A stretch of 64,000 bases of DNA from Terriglobales bacterium (GTDB lineage: Bacteria; Acidobacteriota; Terriglobia; Terriglobales; Acidobacteriaceae), in NCBI GenBank assembly GCA_035487355.1, contig DATHMF010000025.1:52401-116400 (forward strand), given 5' to 3'. Position 1 is the stretch's first letter, and every line of letters starts with the position of its first letter. This document shows, piece by piece, positions 16,681 through 26,120 of the stretch. The position numbers and the translations under genes are program-made. The notes beneath the pieces are model-generated. The model saw nothing but the letters and a program-made list of their open reading frames with translations. It searched no databases and had not been told where the DNA came from.

Positions 16681-16831
16681 CTATCAACGCAACAAGTCTT
16701 CAAACTCTAGGGGTTCCCGACTCTTTCGTGCGGTACTTGACGATGACCGGCGTGCACAACGAACCGTCCGTCTAATATTTCAGCAGCCATTCATCACCCA
16801 AGAAACTGGCAATCGGAACCCGCAACTTTAA

Positions 16832-17518
16832 CTACTGCGGCGAAGAATCAATCGGTTGCGGTGCGGTAACCACGGGCGTACCTTTGCGCCGGCGCAATAT
16901 AAAAGGACGGCGACGGCGGCGTTCCACACGGCGATCAATTTTGTTCCAGAAGCCGACAAAGTAATCTCCTGCGGAAAACAGCGAGACCGTCAGCATGAAC
17001 CAGATGGAAAGTTGCGCGATGAAGTGAACCGGAAGACCGATGGGCAGGTAAAGTTTGTGCAGGTCCCACCAGGCCCAGCGGTGGTCAAGAATCGCGGCCA
17101 CCACGGAAACAATCTGCACCAGCATCTTGAACTTGCCCAGATCGCTGGCCTCGATGGTGAATCCTTCCGAGGCGGCGATGGACCGCAATCCGCTGACCAG
17201 AAACTCCCGTCCGATGATGACCACCGCCACCCAGGCGGGCACGATGCGCGGGTTGAATTGCACCAGCGTAACAAAAGCCGCCGTGACCATGAGCTTATCG
17301 GCCAGCGGGTCGAGCAGCATACCCATGGAGGTGATCTGTGACCTGCGGCGGGCCAGGTAGCCATCAATTCCGTCGGTAATCGAAGCCAGGATGAACAGGG
17401 TGGCGGCGGCCAGCTCTTTGTGTCCGTTTTCGCTGCTGAAGTAGTTGCCTAACAGAATCCAGATCAATAGCGGAATACTGGCAATACGTGACAGCGAGAT
17501 GGAGTTAGGTAGATTCAC
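16832..17518 (-). CDS. pgsA: CDP-diacylglycerol-glycerol-3-phosphate phosphatidyltransferase
   Basis: Makes phosphatidylglycerol phosphate, the committed step to PG and cardiolipin, in the inner membrane. 228 residues with about five membrane helices. The CDP-alcohol transferase signature D-G-x2-A-R-x8-G-x3-D-x3-D spans about residues 52-75. GTG 17518 gives the typical N-L-P-N-S-I-S-L-S-R-I start. The C-terminal ~40 residues are very basic (R-R-V-E-R-R-R-R-R) and longer than usual. Assigned PgsA rather than PssA from the start and overall length. Confidence 0.88.
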   Translation of the reverse strand: MNLPNSISLSRIASIPLLIWILLGNYFSSENGHKELAAATLFILASITDGIDGYLARRRSQITSMGMLLDPLADKLMVTAAFVTLVQFNPRIVPAWVAVVIIGREFLVSGLRSIAASEGFTIEASDLGKFKMLVQIVSVVAAILDHRWAWWDLHKLYLPIGLPVHFIAQLSIWFMLTVSLFSAGDYFVGFWNKIDRRVERRRRRPFILRRRKGTPVVTAPQPIDSSPQ

Positions 17519-17625
17519 ACACAGGTATCACCCGGCAAGGCCGTGTGGACAATTTGCATTGAGTATACACCCTGTTTGAAGGGGGAAGTTGCATGCGGCA
17601 AGTCTTTAAAAACAGCACGGCAGCT

Positions 17626-18918
17626 TCAGGCATAGATGCCGCGCTGCTTGATGGTGAAGGCCACGCGGTCAATTGCCAGCATATAAGCGGCGATGCGGTT
17701 ATTGACGTTATGGGTCTCCGCGTAGCGTACGACATCTTCAAAAGCTTCCTTCATAATGCTCTCGAGCTGCTCGTTCACCACCGCTTCTTTCCAGAAGTAA
17801 CCCTGGCGGTCCTGCACCCATTCGAAGTAAGAGGTCGTGACCCCGCCGGCATTGGCCAGGATATCGGGAATGATAAATACTTTTTTCTCAGCGAGGATGT
17901 CATCGGCAACCGCCGTCGTAGGACCGTTTGCGCCCTCACACAGGATCTTGCATTTGATCCTGTCTGCGTTCTTGCTGGTGATGACGTTTTCTGTAGCGCA
18001 GGGGGCAAGGATGTCACATTCGGTGGTCATGAGCTCGGCTCCGTCGGCAGCTCCCGCGCCGGGGAAGCCGACGATAGTATTATTTTTTTTCTTGTATTCG
18101 ATCAGATCATCAATGTTGATGCCGTTGCGGTTGTGGAGCGACCCGTTGATCTCGATAATCCCAATAATTTTGTAGCCGTCCTGATACATCAACTGGGCGG
18201 CGTTGGAGCCGACGTTTCCGAATCCCTGAATGATGACGCGGCAGCCTTCGCGATCCATGTTGAGCTTCTTCAGCGCCTCGTCGCAAACAATCATCACACC
18301 GCGCCCGGTGGCCTCGCGCCTTCCGCGCGAGCCGCCCATGTTCACCGGCTTGCCGGTCACGACCGCTGTCACCGTTTGCCGCATGTGCATGGAGTAGGTA
18401 TCCATCATCCACGCCATAATTTGCTCATTGGTGTTCATGTCGGGAGCGGGAACGTCTTTTTCCGGGCCGATAAATTCAATCAGTTCGGAAGTGTAACGCC
18501 GCGTAATTCTCTCCAGCTCGCTTTGCGACAGCTTCTTGGGGTCGCAAATCACGCCACCCTTGGCGCCGCCAAAGGGAATATTGACCACGGCACACTTCCA
18601 GGTCATCCAGCTTGCCAGGGCGCGGACCTCGTCGAGGGTAACGTCGGGAGAATAACGGACCCCGCCCTTGGCCGGGCCGCGGGCAATGGAGTGCTGCACG
18701 CGGTATCCGGTAAAGACCTCCATGCGTCCGTTATCGAGTAAAACCGGGATGTGGACGATGATTTCGCGAGCGGGATAACGCAGGATCTTCCACAGGCCTT
18801 CATCCAGGTTGAGCTTCTGTGCGGCATAATCGAAGCGCGCTGCCTGCGACTGCCAGGGGTTAAGTTCTTGCTCTACGGAAATTGTGATTGGGGTTTCAAT
18901 ACGAGACGTGGTACTCAT
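17626..18918 (-). CDS. gdhA: Glutamate dehydrogenase (Glu/Leu/Phe/Val family)
   Basis: 430-residue cytosolic enzyme interconverting glutamate and 2-oxoglutarate plus ammonium. Substrate-site segment G-P-A-K-G-G-V-R near residue 82, catalytic region [21 protein letters not shown], and nucleotide-binding G-F-G-N-V-G-S. The length matches the NAD-dependent hexameric type. It lies on the same strand as pgsA and 108 bp upstream of it, but with no sign of coupling. Confidence 0.95.
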   Translation of the reverse strand: MSTTSRIETPITISVEQELNPWQSQAARFDYAAQKLNLDEGLWKILRYPAREIIVHIPVLLDNGRMEVFTGYRVQHSIARGPAKGGVRYSPDVTLDEVRALASWMTWKCAVVNIPFGGAKGGVICDPKKLSQSELERITRRYTSELIEFIGPEKDVPAPDMNTNEQIMAWMMDTYSMHMRQTVTAVVTGKPVNMGGSRGRREATGRGVMIVCDEALKKLNMDREGCRVIIQGFGNVGSNAAQLMYQDGYKIIGIIEINGSLHNRNGINIDDLIEYKKKNNTIVGFPGAGAADGAELMTTECDILAPCATENVITSKNADRIKCKILCEGANGPTTAVADDILAEKKVFIIPDILANAGGVTTSYFEWVQDRQGYFWKEAVVNEQLESIMKEAFEDVVRYAETHNVNNRIAAYMLAIDRVAFTIKQRGIYA

Positions 18919-19146
18919 GAAAACATTCTTCTCCAGCGGTCATTGGTCGAACAAATACTAACCGCCTAGCCCTAAACGCATAGAGTGTAGAAGGGCAAAC
19001 TCACAGTATAAAGAAATTGATAAGAGTTAGGCAAGAGTAGACTCCCTTGCACCAGGCCGGATCAGTGAGCGATCCTATCGGCCAGCAATTTTCTCCGGCA
19101 GCCATGCAGCTTAACGCTTCCGCAAACGAAACCAGGAGAAACAGAG

Positions 19147-19602
19147 ATGAATGCCAGTTCCAGTTCTGATTCAAAGACCGATGGAAACGTAAAACAAGTC
19201 GTCCCATTCCTGCGCGTCTCCAACATGGAGCGGTCGGTTCGTTACTACGTGGAGGGCCTGGGCTTCGTGATGAAGAACAAGTGGGTGGTTGAAGGGAAGT
19301 TACGCTGGTGCTGGCTGGAGTTGGGCGGTGCAGCGCTGATGCTACAGGAGTTCTCCAAAGAGGGGCACGACTCGTGGGTGCCCGCTTGCAAGGTGGGCGA
19401 GGGCGTGTCGCTCTGTTTTAACTGTGAAGACGCGGTAGCGATCTACCGGGAAGTCAGGTCTCGCGGCATCGAGGCATCAGAGCCGCAGGTCGGGAACGCA
19501 ATGTGGGTTACCTGTCTCTCTGACCCCGACGGCTACCGGATAGAATTCGAAAGTGCAACCGATAAGCCGGAGGATACGAAGCTCTCAGAAGTGAAGGGCT
19601 GA
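19147..19602 (+). CDS. VOC-family (glyoxalase/bleomycin-resistance-like) protein
   Basis: 151 residues with the betaalphabetabetabeta VOC repeat. V-P-F-L-R-V-S-N-M-E-R-S-V-R-Y-Y opens the first module, L-E-L-G-G-A-A-L-M-L-Q-E carries one metal-site position, and S-D-P-D-G-Y-R-I-E-F-E closes the second. Could be a glyoxalase, dioxygenase or antibiotic-binding protein; metal ligands are not certain. A good ribosome site (AGGAGA) precedes ATG 19147. It converges on the ankyrin gene. Confidence 0.85.
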   Translation: MNASSSSDSKTDGNVKQVVPFLRVSNMERSVRYYVEGLGFVMKNKWVVEGKLRWCWLELGGAALMLQEFSKEGHDSWVPACKVGEGVSLCFNCEDAVAIYREVRSRGIEASEPQVGNAMWVTCLSDPDGYRIEFESATDKPEDTKLSEVKG

Positions 19603-19622
19603 CCATGATCCAGCCTTGTTTA

Positions 19623-20948
19623 TCATGATTCTCCCCGGAGCGCCGCCTGCATGCGCAGATCGGAGCGAATCTTTTCTGCCAGATCGCGCCGCACTCGGTT
19701 GACGTCGAGCCACTTCGGGTCCGGCTTTGCGCCCGCGCGCACCAGCAGCGCAACGACTTCGGAATATGGCTTTTGTTCCGGTGAAGTAACCCACCCGTGC
19801 AACGCCCAGCCCAGAGGCGCGCTCTGGTACGTTTTGTCGATCACGTCGACGGCGGCACCGTATTCCAGCAGCAGTTTCACCGCGTCCCGATGAGCGCTGA
19901 ACGCCGCCCAGTGTAGAGCGGTCTCTCCGCGTCTCAGCTTCGCATCTACTTTCACGCCTTTGCGTAACAGGAAATCAACGACGGCGGTGTGGCCGAATTC
20001 GCAGGCCCAGCCCAATCCGTAGATCATTTGCGTTTCGCTCACGGGTGGCTTCAGGCTGCCGTCAGGGTTGAAAAAGCTCTGTACCGCGTCGAGGCGTCCG
20101 ACTCCCGCCGCTCCTTCGAGGTCCAATCGCACGCCGCGGCTCGCCAAGTATCCCGCCGCCGCACCGCGGCCGTTCCGCAAGCAGCCCACCACGGCGCTGC
20201 CGCCATCCGGAGCGTCGATGGTTGCGCCGCGGTTAATCAGCAGTTCGAGCAGCGAGATCTGCACCCCCGCATTTTCCGGATGGATGCTCGTTGCCGTCAG
20301 CCCCAGGGTTGTCGATCGCCCCCCATAAGCATCGGACTCGGTGTTCACGTCGGCGCCCGAGTCAAGCAACAACTTCGCGATCTCGACAATGTTCTTGGGC
20401 GACTTCTGCCGGAAGTCCTCGACGCCGTTCGCGGAGACGTAATGGAGCAGAGTGGAGTGATGCTCGCGGGTGGAGCGCATCCGCACCAACTCCGGATTCT
20501 CGTCCAGCAGCCTCTTGAGTTTCGCTGCGTTGCCGCTGACAATCGCGTCCACGGCCGTTTCGAAATTCGAAACAGCCGTATTTTCACGCGCCAGCTCCTT
20601 TACATGCTCGGCAAATTTTGGCCAGCTCGCGAAACCGTGCGCTCGTGCAAGGAAGAGTTGTGCGCCCGCCAGTGTGCACCGTTCAGCATGTTCATTTGAC
20701 TTCTTGAATTCATGCCAGCGTTGCTCAATCTGCTGCGCTTTTTTATCGATTTCGTTTCGGACCTGCGCTGTGACCTCAACGCCGTGCAGGCGAGAAATCG
20801 TTTCTTTGGAACGTTCGACCCACAAGCGAACCGCGCCAAGATCAGCCGATTTGCAGGCGTGTTGCAGGTCTTTGGCGAGCTTCTTGTATTGCTCGAGATT
20901 GGGACGAGGTGGTAGAGAAAATGGGTGTAGGTAAAAGTCGTCTGGTAT
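19623..20948 (-). CDS. Ankyrin-repeat protein with non-AUG start
   Basis: 441 residues if started at ATA 20948. The N-terminus (L-P-P-R-P-N-L-E-Q-Y-K-K-L-A-K-D-L) and F-A-S-W-P-K-F match the conserved cap of bacterial ankyrin proteins. Five or more ankyrin repeats follow (for example L-L-L-D-S-G-A-D-V-N and G-E-T-A-L-H-W-A-A-F). AAGGAG at 20960-20955 is followed by ATTCGTATA, with an in-frame TGA immediately upstream, so only ATT (20954) or ATA (20948) can open the frame. A TTG at 20825 would delete the conserved cap. A cytosolic protein-protein interaction role is likely. Confidence 0.8.
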   Translation of the reverse strand: MPDDFYLHPFSLPPRPNLEQYKKLAKDLQHACKSADLGAVRLWVERSKETISRLHGVEVTAQVRNEIDKKAQQIEQRWHEFKKSNEHAERCTLAGAQLFLARAHGFASWPKFAEHVKELARENTAVSNFETAVDAIVSGNAAKLKRLLDENPELVRMRSTREHHSTLLHYVSANGVEDFRQKSPKNIVEIAKLLLDSGADVNTESDAYGGRSTTLGLTATSIHPENAGVQISLLELLINRGATIDAPDGGSAVVGCLRNGRGAAAGYLASRGVRLDLEGAAGVGRLDAVQSFFNPDGSLKPPVSETQMIYGLGWACEFGHTAVVDFLLRKGVKVDAKLRRGETALHWAAFSAHRDAVKLLLEYGAAVDVIDKTYQSAPLGWALHGWVTSPEQKPYSEVVALLVRAGAKPDPKWLDVNRVRRDLAEKIRSDLRMQAALRGES

Positions 20949-21184
20949 ACGAATCTCCTTTCACTGCATGCCTGGAGTCCGCACGAATCAGGCTGAAAGA
21001 AGGTTCATACCTTCAGTTGTATTTAGATAGGTGGGCACTGCCCTTTCCGCGGACTGGATGCGCCCTTCGCGCTGACAGTCACTCTAGCCCTCTCCGATGG
21101 CCAAGTCAATCGCAAGCGAACGTCCGGCGCCGCGCGATCGTATCACGTGCTCGGTCTAGCTTAGGTCTCGTCCTACTCTAAACA

Positions 21185-23194
21185 TTAACTTGGAACTGTC
21201 TTGCGTGGGCCCTCGGCGCTCAGCGAAATTCGAATCTCTTTGCCGGGCTGCATGGTGATTGCGAGTGGCAGGCACTCGAAGCCCGGAACCAGATTAAATG
21301 TTCGCTCGTTGGTGTGAGTTTCGAAACCTTGGGGCGCGTCGGTGCTGATCAACAGTTCTCCCTTGGCTTTCACGATGCGAACCGTCTTGGGATCAATTTG
21401 CTCTACCGTTTCCTGATGCGGCGAGACAACCGGAAGGATGAAGCGCAGCGGGGCAGGACCCGGGACATCGGCGCTGGCGACGATTTCCACGGTGGCTCCG
21501 GTCAGGCGGTACGTCAAATGATAGTGCACATCACCGCTGGGAACTGGCTGGTGTGCAGCCGTCAGCAAGCGGCCACGCGCATCGAAGGTAATTTGCTCCA
21601 GGGCGGCGGTTGCCGTGAGCGCGGCTTCAAAGTCACTCACGCTGGTGTAAACGCGATCGCCGGCAACGCACTCGATACGTGGAGTCAGCTCCATATGCGG
21701 ATAATCGTGATGCACCTGCTGATTTGATATTTCTATCGTCTGGTATTGAGTCATGCTGGCGACCAGGGTGGGGCCGAGCGCGCGATGAAATAGCAGCGAC
21801 AAAGCACCGCCGGTGACATGCCCGCCAGAGGAGCCTCCACCGGCCTGTACGTGTTCTACATATTCCCAATCGTATTCGGTCACCGTGGCCCGCCAGTCGC
21901 CAATTGCAGCTAGATGGGTGCCAATTTCCGGATAACTTTTCAGCCCGTAGGCTTCATCGCGAGGCAAAGCCAGTCGCGGCGAGGGTTGCACATCGGCGCG
22001 GGCGCGGTCGAGCACGGTGGCCAGCACCTTGGCGTGCGTAAAGGTGTGATGGATGCACGGCAGGTCTCCATGTGCGAAGTAGTGCGGACCGCCGTAGAGC
22101 AGGCCGTTATGGGTGCAGGCCGCCATTAATTCAAGATTGCGTTGCGCGACCTCCAGGAACTTTGGCTCATGTTGTGCCAGCAGGGCATACCCCGGATGGC
22201 AACCATCGCTGGTGCGGCTGCCCCACCAGCTCCATTTGTAATTGCGGCTGCCCCAACTGTTGTCCCATGCGCCGTCGGGCAGCATGAACTCCATGTGGGT
22301 CCGCAACGCGGCGATTACCTGGTTAAGCACCGGCTTGTCGTTTGTGAGCAATGCGTAGAGCGCGAGCGAGGGCAGCGATTCCTCGACGTTGTAACCCAGG
22401 TCCACGGGGCGGCACTTCTTGGCACTGATCGACGTCAGCGGATGGCCTTCTCCGAACAACAAACCGTTGGGAGTGAAATATTCGAGGCTCGAGTGGGCCA
22501 TTTGCCGGGCTCGGTCGAGATAGTGCGGATCATCAAGCACCTGGCCGACGAGAGCAAAGCAGAACGAGCTGGTGATGGGGTAATTGATGTTACCCGTCTC
22601 CATGGTCATGAAGCCGTCGAGAAACTTCGCGGCGCGCGCCAGGCGGTCAGTCCAGCGCTGACGGGTTTTGGCATCGAGCAGTGAGCCGTGGTGTTGCAGC
22701 GCTTCCGCCAGTGCAATCGTGTGAAAGACCGTAATCCCTTTCCACGGACTCAGGTTTACGTCATTGACCCAACTGCCGTCAGGCCGGCTTACCTGCTCTG
22801 ACCAGTCGTACACCAGCAGCGCAGCGTGGAGATATTTCGACTCACCTGTGGTTCGCGCCATCCGCAGGAGCGGATAAACCGCATCGGCGCAGCGTCCGTG
22901 GATGAGCGCACAGGCCGGGCACAGGAGACCTCCGTAAAGCCCGGGCTCGCGAATCGCCGTTACCTGCCGCGCCACCAATCCGTCGCACCAGCTCTGCAAA
23001 AGCTCGGAGTAAAGATTTGCCGTTGCTTTCGGCTGGTGGTGGAGAGATTGAGGTTCCTTGTGCGCGTCCGCAGCCAAGACCCATTTCGGGAATACCAGTG
23101 CGGCGCCTAACACGGCCGTTCCGGCGGTTGATCGTCGCAGCAACTCACGGCGCGTAAGGCCATCTTGGGATGCAGGTTTGTTCATCAAGCGCAT
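21185..23194 (-). CDS. Tat-secreted alpha/alpha-toroid-like protein (heparinase-like lyase?)
   Basis: 669 residues. Twin-arginine signal L-T-R-R-E-L-L-R-R (about 13-21) then a hydrophobic stretch to A-L-A. Residues 60-430 are helical repeats with W-x-D and H/Y-rich loops such as W-D-N-S-W-G-S-R and H-H-T-F-T-H-A-K. Residues 450-660 are beta-rich. Helical toroid plus beta-sandwich is the layout of polysaccharide lyases (heparinase/alginate type) and some glycoside hydrolases; the family is not proven. No other carbohydrate genes adjoin it. An alternative start ATG 23185 loses only three residues. Confidence 0.6.
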   Translation of the reverse strand: MRLMNKPASQDGLTRRELLRRSTAGTAVLGAALVFPKWVLAADAHKEPQSLHHQPKATANLYSELLQSWCDGLVARQVTAIREPGLYGGLLCPACALIHGRCADAVYPLLRMARTTGESKYLHAALLVYDWSEQVSRPDGSWVNDVNLSPWKGITVFHTIALAEALQHHGSLLDAKTRQRWTDRLARAAKFLDGFMTMETGNINYPITSSFCFALVGQVLDDPHYLDRARQMAHSSLEYFTPNGLLFGEGHPLTSISAKKCRPVDLGYNVEESLPSLALYALLTNDKPVLNQVIAALRTHMEFMLPDGAWDNSWGSRNYKWSWWGSRTSDGCHPGYALLAQHEPKFLEVAQRNLELMAACTHNGLLYGGPHYFAHGDLPCIHHTFTHAKVLATVLDRARADVQPSPRLALPRDEAYGLKSYPEIGTHLAAIGDWRATVTEYDWEYVEHVQAGGGSSGGHVTGGALSLLFHRALGPTLVASMTQYQTIEISNQQVHHDYPHMELTPRIECVAGDRVYTSVSDFEAALTATAALEQITFDARGRLLTAAHQPVPSGDVHYHLTYRLTGATVEIVASADVPGPAPLRFILPVVSPHQETVEQIDPKTVRIVKAKGELLISTDAPQGFETHTNERTFNLVPGFECLPLAITMQPGKEIRISLSAEGPRKTVPS

Positions 23195-23329
23195 TAGTGT
23201 ATAAGGTTCTGCGCCTGTCGGACAGTCCTAAAAATCCGGTCCGCTGGATTTTCCTGTTGATGTGGTGGAACGCTGGTTTCCAAACGGTATCGAGTGTCTT
23301 GGTTATATCAATTCCATAGTTACTGTATC

Positions 23330-23640
23330 CACTGCCGTGGAAGAGCCGGCCTTCAGGCCGGCGTTGAGGTGCAAAAACAAATGGGCTTCAGAGCGTGTGT
23401 GAGAACTATCGTGGAAGAGCAAGGCTTTAGAGCTTGCGGAAAAGTCGGCTTTCTTGTCATTCCGAACACGCAGTGGAGGAATCCCTTTTGTGCCGAAACT
23501 CTCTGCTTCCGTGTTTGTCAGGGCACGGGATTCATCGGTGCCACAATGATGTTTGTACTACCGTGGAAGAGCACAGCTTTTGCCGTGCGTTAAGGATCAC
23601 AAAAAATCGGGCTTCAGCCCCGGTGCGCCGAGATATACGG
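23330..23640. repeat. Cluster of CGTGGAAGAGC-type intergenic repeats
   Basis: GTGGAAGAGC recurs near 23336, 23410 and 23562. Each copy is followed by a short inverted pair, such as GCCGGCCTTCAGGCCGGC. Between them is TGGAGGAATCCCTTTTGTG (near 23473), which recurs at 24730-24750. No protein-coding gene is supported in 23195-23693. Confidence 0.7.
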
Positions 23641-23693
23641 ACTCTGAAATTGTTTACCCCTTTCCTTCATCCACCCGAAGAAGGCAAATGGGA

Positions 23694-24464
23694 TTAAGAT
23701 TTTTTTGCCATAGTTCCGGCGACAATGAAAGAAGCCCCGCACATCGCCAAAGCCACGAATGCGCTGCTCCACTCGTCTCCATTGTGCAGGTGGGTAGCTA
23801 CTCTGGGCGCATGAAGCACCGCCACCCATAGCAGGAACATGACGCCCAGCAACGTTGCTCCCAGGCGTCCGTACTTTTTGATCATGATCGAAACCCCGGC
23901 TGCGATAAAGCCGGCGCCTGTGAAGTACGTCCAAAACAGGTGTCCCGGAATCCACGATGGGATAAGAGAAGCCACAAACTTGGCATACTCAAAATGCTGG
24001 ATACCGAAAATTATCATCGAAATCGCAAAGAGGAAGCGGCCGAACAAGGCGAGCATTCTCGTACCGGGAACAGAAGGCTTCTCATTGGGCAGGGTTTCCG
24101 CCAGCACCCACGCTGCACCCGCCAGGGCAAGGGGCTCAAATGCCCTGGTTCGGTCAGTCCCGTTGTGCAGGATTGCGGATATCTTGGAGGCACTAAAGAA
24201 CCACGTGTGAAGCAGCACCACGCACAAGAAGAAACCAATGCCGAGCAGGGATGCCGAGAGGCGGGCCTTGGTGTTGCTCACCAGACTCAAGCTTATCGCA
24301 ATCAGGAGAATGCCCGTCAGATAAGCAAAGACCGGAGCTCCAGGAGTCCAGGGCGGCACAGGAGGCAGGCCTCCCAAAAACCGGCCATAAATGATGTACT
24401 GAACGCCGAAAGCCCCAATGGGGATGGCAAAAAGTAAGCGACCCGCTGCGATCAAAGTATCCAT
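23694..24464 (-). CDS. DoxX-like membrane protein, internally duplicated
   Basis: 256 residues, about eight hydrophobic segments. The first half (L-L-F-A-I-P-I-G-A-F-G-V-Q-Y near residue 9) and the second half (F-L-F-A-I-S-M-I-I-F-G-I-Q-H near residue 145) align with each other, each followed by W-x-P-G and a four-helix DoxX-type unit. It is therefore a tandem fusion of a protein normally ~125 residues long. DoxX-like proteins sit in the inner membrane and have been linked to redox or oxidative stress; function here unknown. Confidence 0.75.
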   Translation of the reverse strand: MDTLIAAGRLLFAIPIGAFGVQYIIYGRFLGGLPPVPPWTPGAPVFAYLTGILLIAISLSLVSNTKARLSASLLGIGFFLCVVLLHTWFFSASKISAILHNGTDRTRAFEPLALAGAAWVLAETLPNEKPSVPGTRMLALFGRFLFAISMIIFGIQHFEYAKFVASLIPSWIPGHLFWTYFTGAGFIAAGVSIMIKKYGRLGATLLGVMFLLWVAVLHAPRVATHLHNGDEWSSAFVALAMCGASFIVAGTMAKKS

Positions 24465-24559
24465 AAGCCTTGTTTATGTCCTGTTAATTAGAGCGTTTCT
24501 GCCGCTGTTTTTGTGGTACCACTCTGGCCCCAAAAGGCTGACTTCCTCGTAATTATGGT

Positions 24560-24990
24560 TCATCATTGTGCTGGGCATTCGAGAATGCCGGGATCTTTTG
24601 CGTCCCCTCTGCTCCTTGACAACTCATCGCCAATCGCGATTTGTGCAGCGATTCCACAATTACTGTTTCGGCTACCCTTACTGTATCCACTCCGCCGTGG
24701 GGCATGCGTTGCTTGTCATTCCGACGCGTAGCGGAGGAATCCCTTTTGTGTCGAAATTCTCCGGTCCTAAGATGTTTGGACTACCGTAAAAGTTTGCACC
24801 ACCGTGGAAGAGCACGGCTTCAGCCCGGGCACCGCTGTTTACATCTATGTCAACAGTCGAGACTACCAGCAAGTCCCGCGCCGCGAAGCGGTTTTCTTCA
24901 ATAATGACGCGGGCTCCCGTGGCTCTCGCAAGCACTTTAGGACTACCCAGCAAGTCCCTCCGCTTTCCATCACCTGACCCGGTGGCAGAG
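24560..24990. repeat. Second cluster of the CGTGGAAGAGC repeat family
   Basis: Contains the word CGGAGGAATCCCTTTTGTGT (24731-24750), the copy CCGTGGAAGAGCACGGC (near 24803), two CTACCAGCAAGTCCC-like words (near 24863 and 24945), and CATTCGAGAATGCCGGG (near 24582). Nothing codes for protein in 24465-25013. Confidence 0.65.
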
Positions 24991-25013
24991 GTAACTCGTA
25001 AGATAACAGCAGA

Positions 25014-25832
25014 TTACAAATTGATTTCCAGCCCCTCGGACGCAGCCCGGACTTTAGGATAGTAATCACGCGCAGTGCTGACGATCTTATCAATGCAGGC
25101 GTCGTTGTGGTCAGGATCGTGGTGAAAGAGCACCAGCTCTTTTGCGCCGCTTTCCATGGCAATATTGACGCCCTCGCGCCAGTGGCTGTGTCCCCAGCCG
25201 ACTTTTTGCGCCTGGTATTCATCGGGCAGGTACTGCGCATCGTAGATGAGCACATCAGCGCCTTCGGCCAGCTTGCGCACGTTTTTGTCGAAGACCGGAT
25301 GTCCCGGTTCGTTATCGGTAGCGTAGACAATCACTTTGTCTTCGGTCTCGACGCGGAACCCCAGGCATCCCTGCGGGTGGTTCAGCCACCGGGATTGGAT
25401 CACGCAATTATCAAACGCCAGTTTGCCCTCTTCGATGTCATAAAAGTTCCGGCGCGCCTTCATCTCGTTCATGTTGACCGGAAAGTAGGGGTCTGACATC
25501 TGGTCTTCCAGAGCGTGTTGCAGCTTGTGCCCGCGGTTGGAGGAGTGAAAGAAGAACTGATTTTCTTTGTTGTTATAGAGCGGCCAGAAAAACGGGATAC
25601 CCTGAATGTGGTCCCAATGAAAGTGCGAAAGAAAGATGTGCGCGTTAAACGGGCGCCCATTGAATTCGGTTACCAGTTGTTTCCCCAGGATGCGGAAGCC
25701 GGTGCCGCAGTCGAAGATATAGATCTGGTCGCCGATGCGAACCTCGACGCAGGATGTATTCCCGCCATAGCGTAGGTTTTCCGGCTGAGGCGTGGGCGTT
25801 GAGCCGCGCACCCCCCAGAATTTAATCTGCAT
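25014..25832 (-). CDS. MBL-fold metallo-hydrolase (RNase Z/PhnP-like)
   Basis: 272 residues. Starts K-F-W-G-V-R-G-S, typical of the RNase-Z-like/cyclic-phosphodiesterase subgroup. Metal motif H-F-H-W-D-H near residue 75, a downstream D in Y-D-A-Q-Y, and late His in F-H-H-D-P-D-H. Binds two metals and hydrolyses a phosphodiester or ester; substrate unknown. Cytosolic, ATG 25832. Divergence from neighbours leaves it monocistronic. Confidence 0.85.
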   Translation of the reverse strand: MQIKFWGVRGSTPTPQPENLRYGGNTSCVEVRIGDQIYIFDCGTGFRILGKQLVTEFNGRPFNAHIFLSHFHWDHIQGIPFFWPLYNNKENQFFFHSSNRGHKLQHALEDQMSDPYFPVNMNEMKARRNFYDIEEGKLAFDNCVIQSRWLNHPQGCLGFRVETEDKVIVYATDNEPGHPVFDKNVRKLAEGADVLIYDAQYLPDEYQAQKVGWGHSHWREGVNIAMESGAKELVLFHHDPDHNDACIDKIVSTARDYYPKVRAASEGLEINL

Positions 25833-26120
25833 GTTTCAAGTTCCCTGCTGCCGAATGCGCTCTGCCGGATATGCCTTATCCATTTGATATCCGACTTACA
25901 ATCGTCCTTATCGGCCCGCTTATGTTTCTGTTGCTACGGCATTTACCAACAATGGGGGAGACCGCTTAAGCCGTCAAAGTGGGTGTCATTATAAACGCGA
26001 AAAGTCCAATCCTGACAAGGATTTCGGCCAGAGGGAGCCCAGAAAGCAACATGTCTCGAAGAAGCTCTTAGCTTTTAGCCCTTAGCTTTTAACTCTTAAA
26101 AACTGGCAACCGGTAACTTC

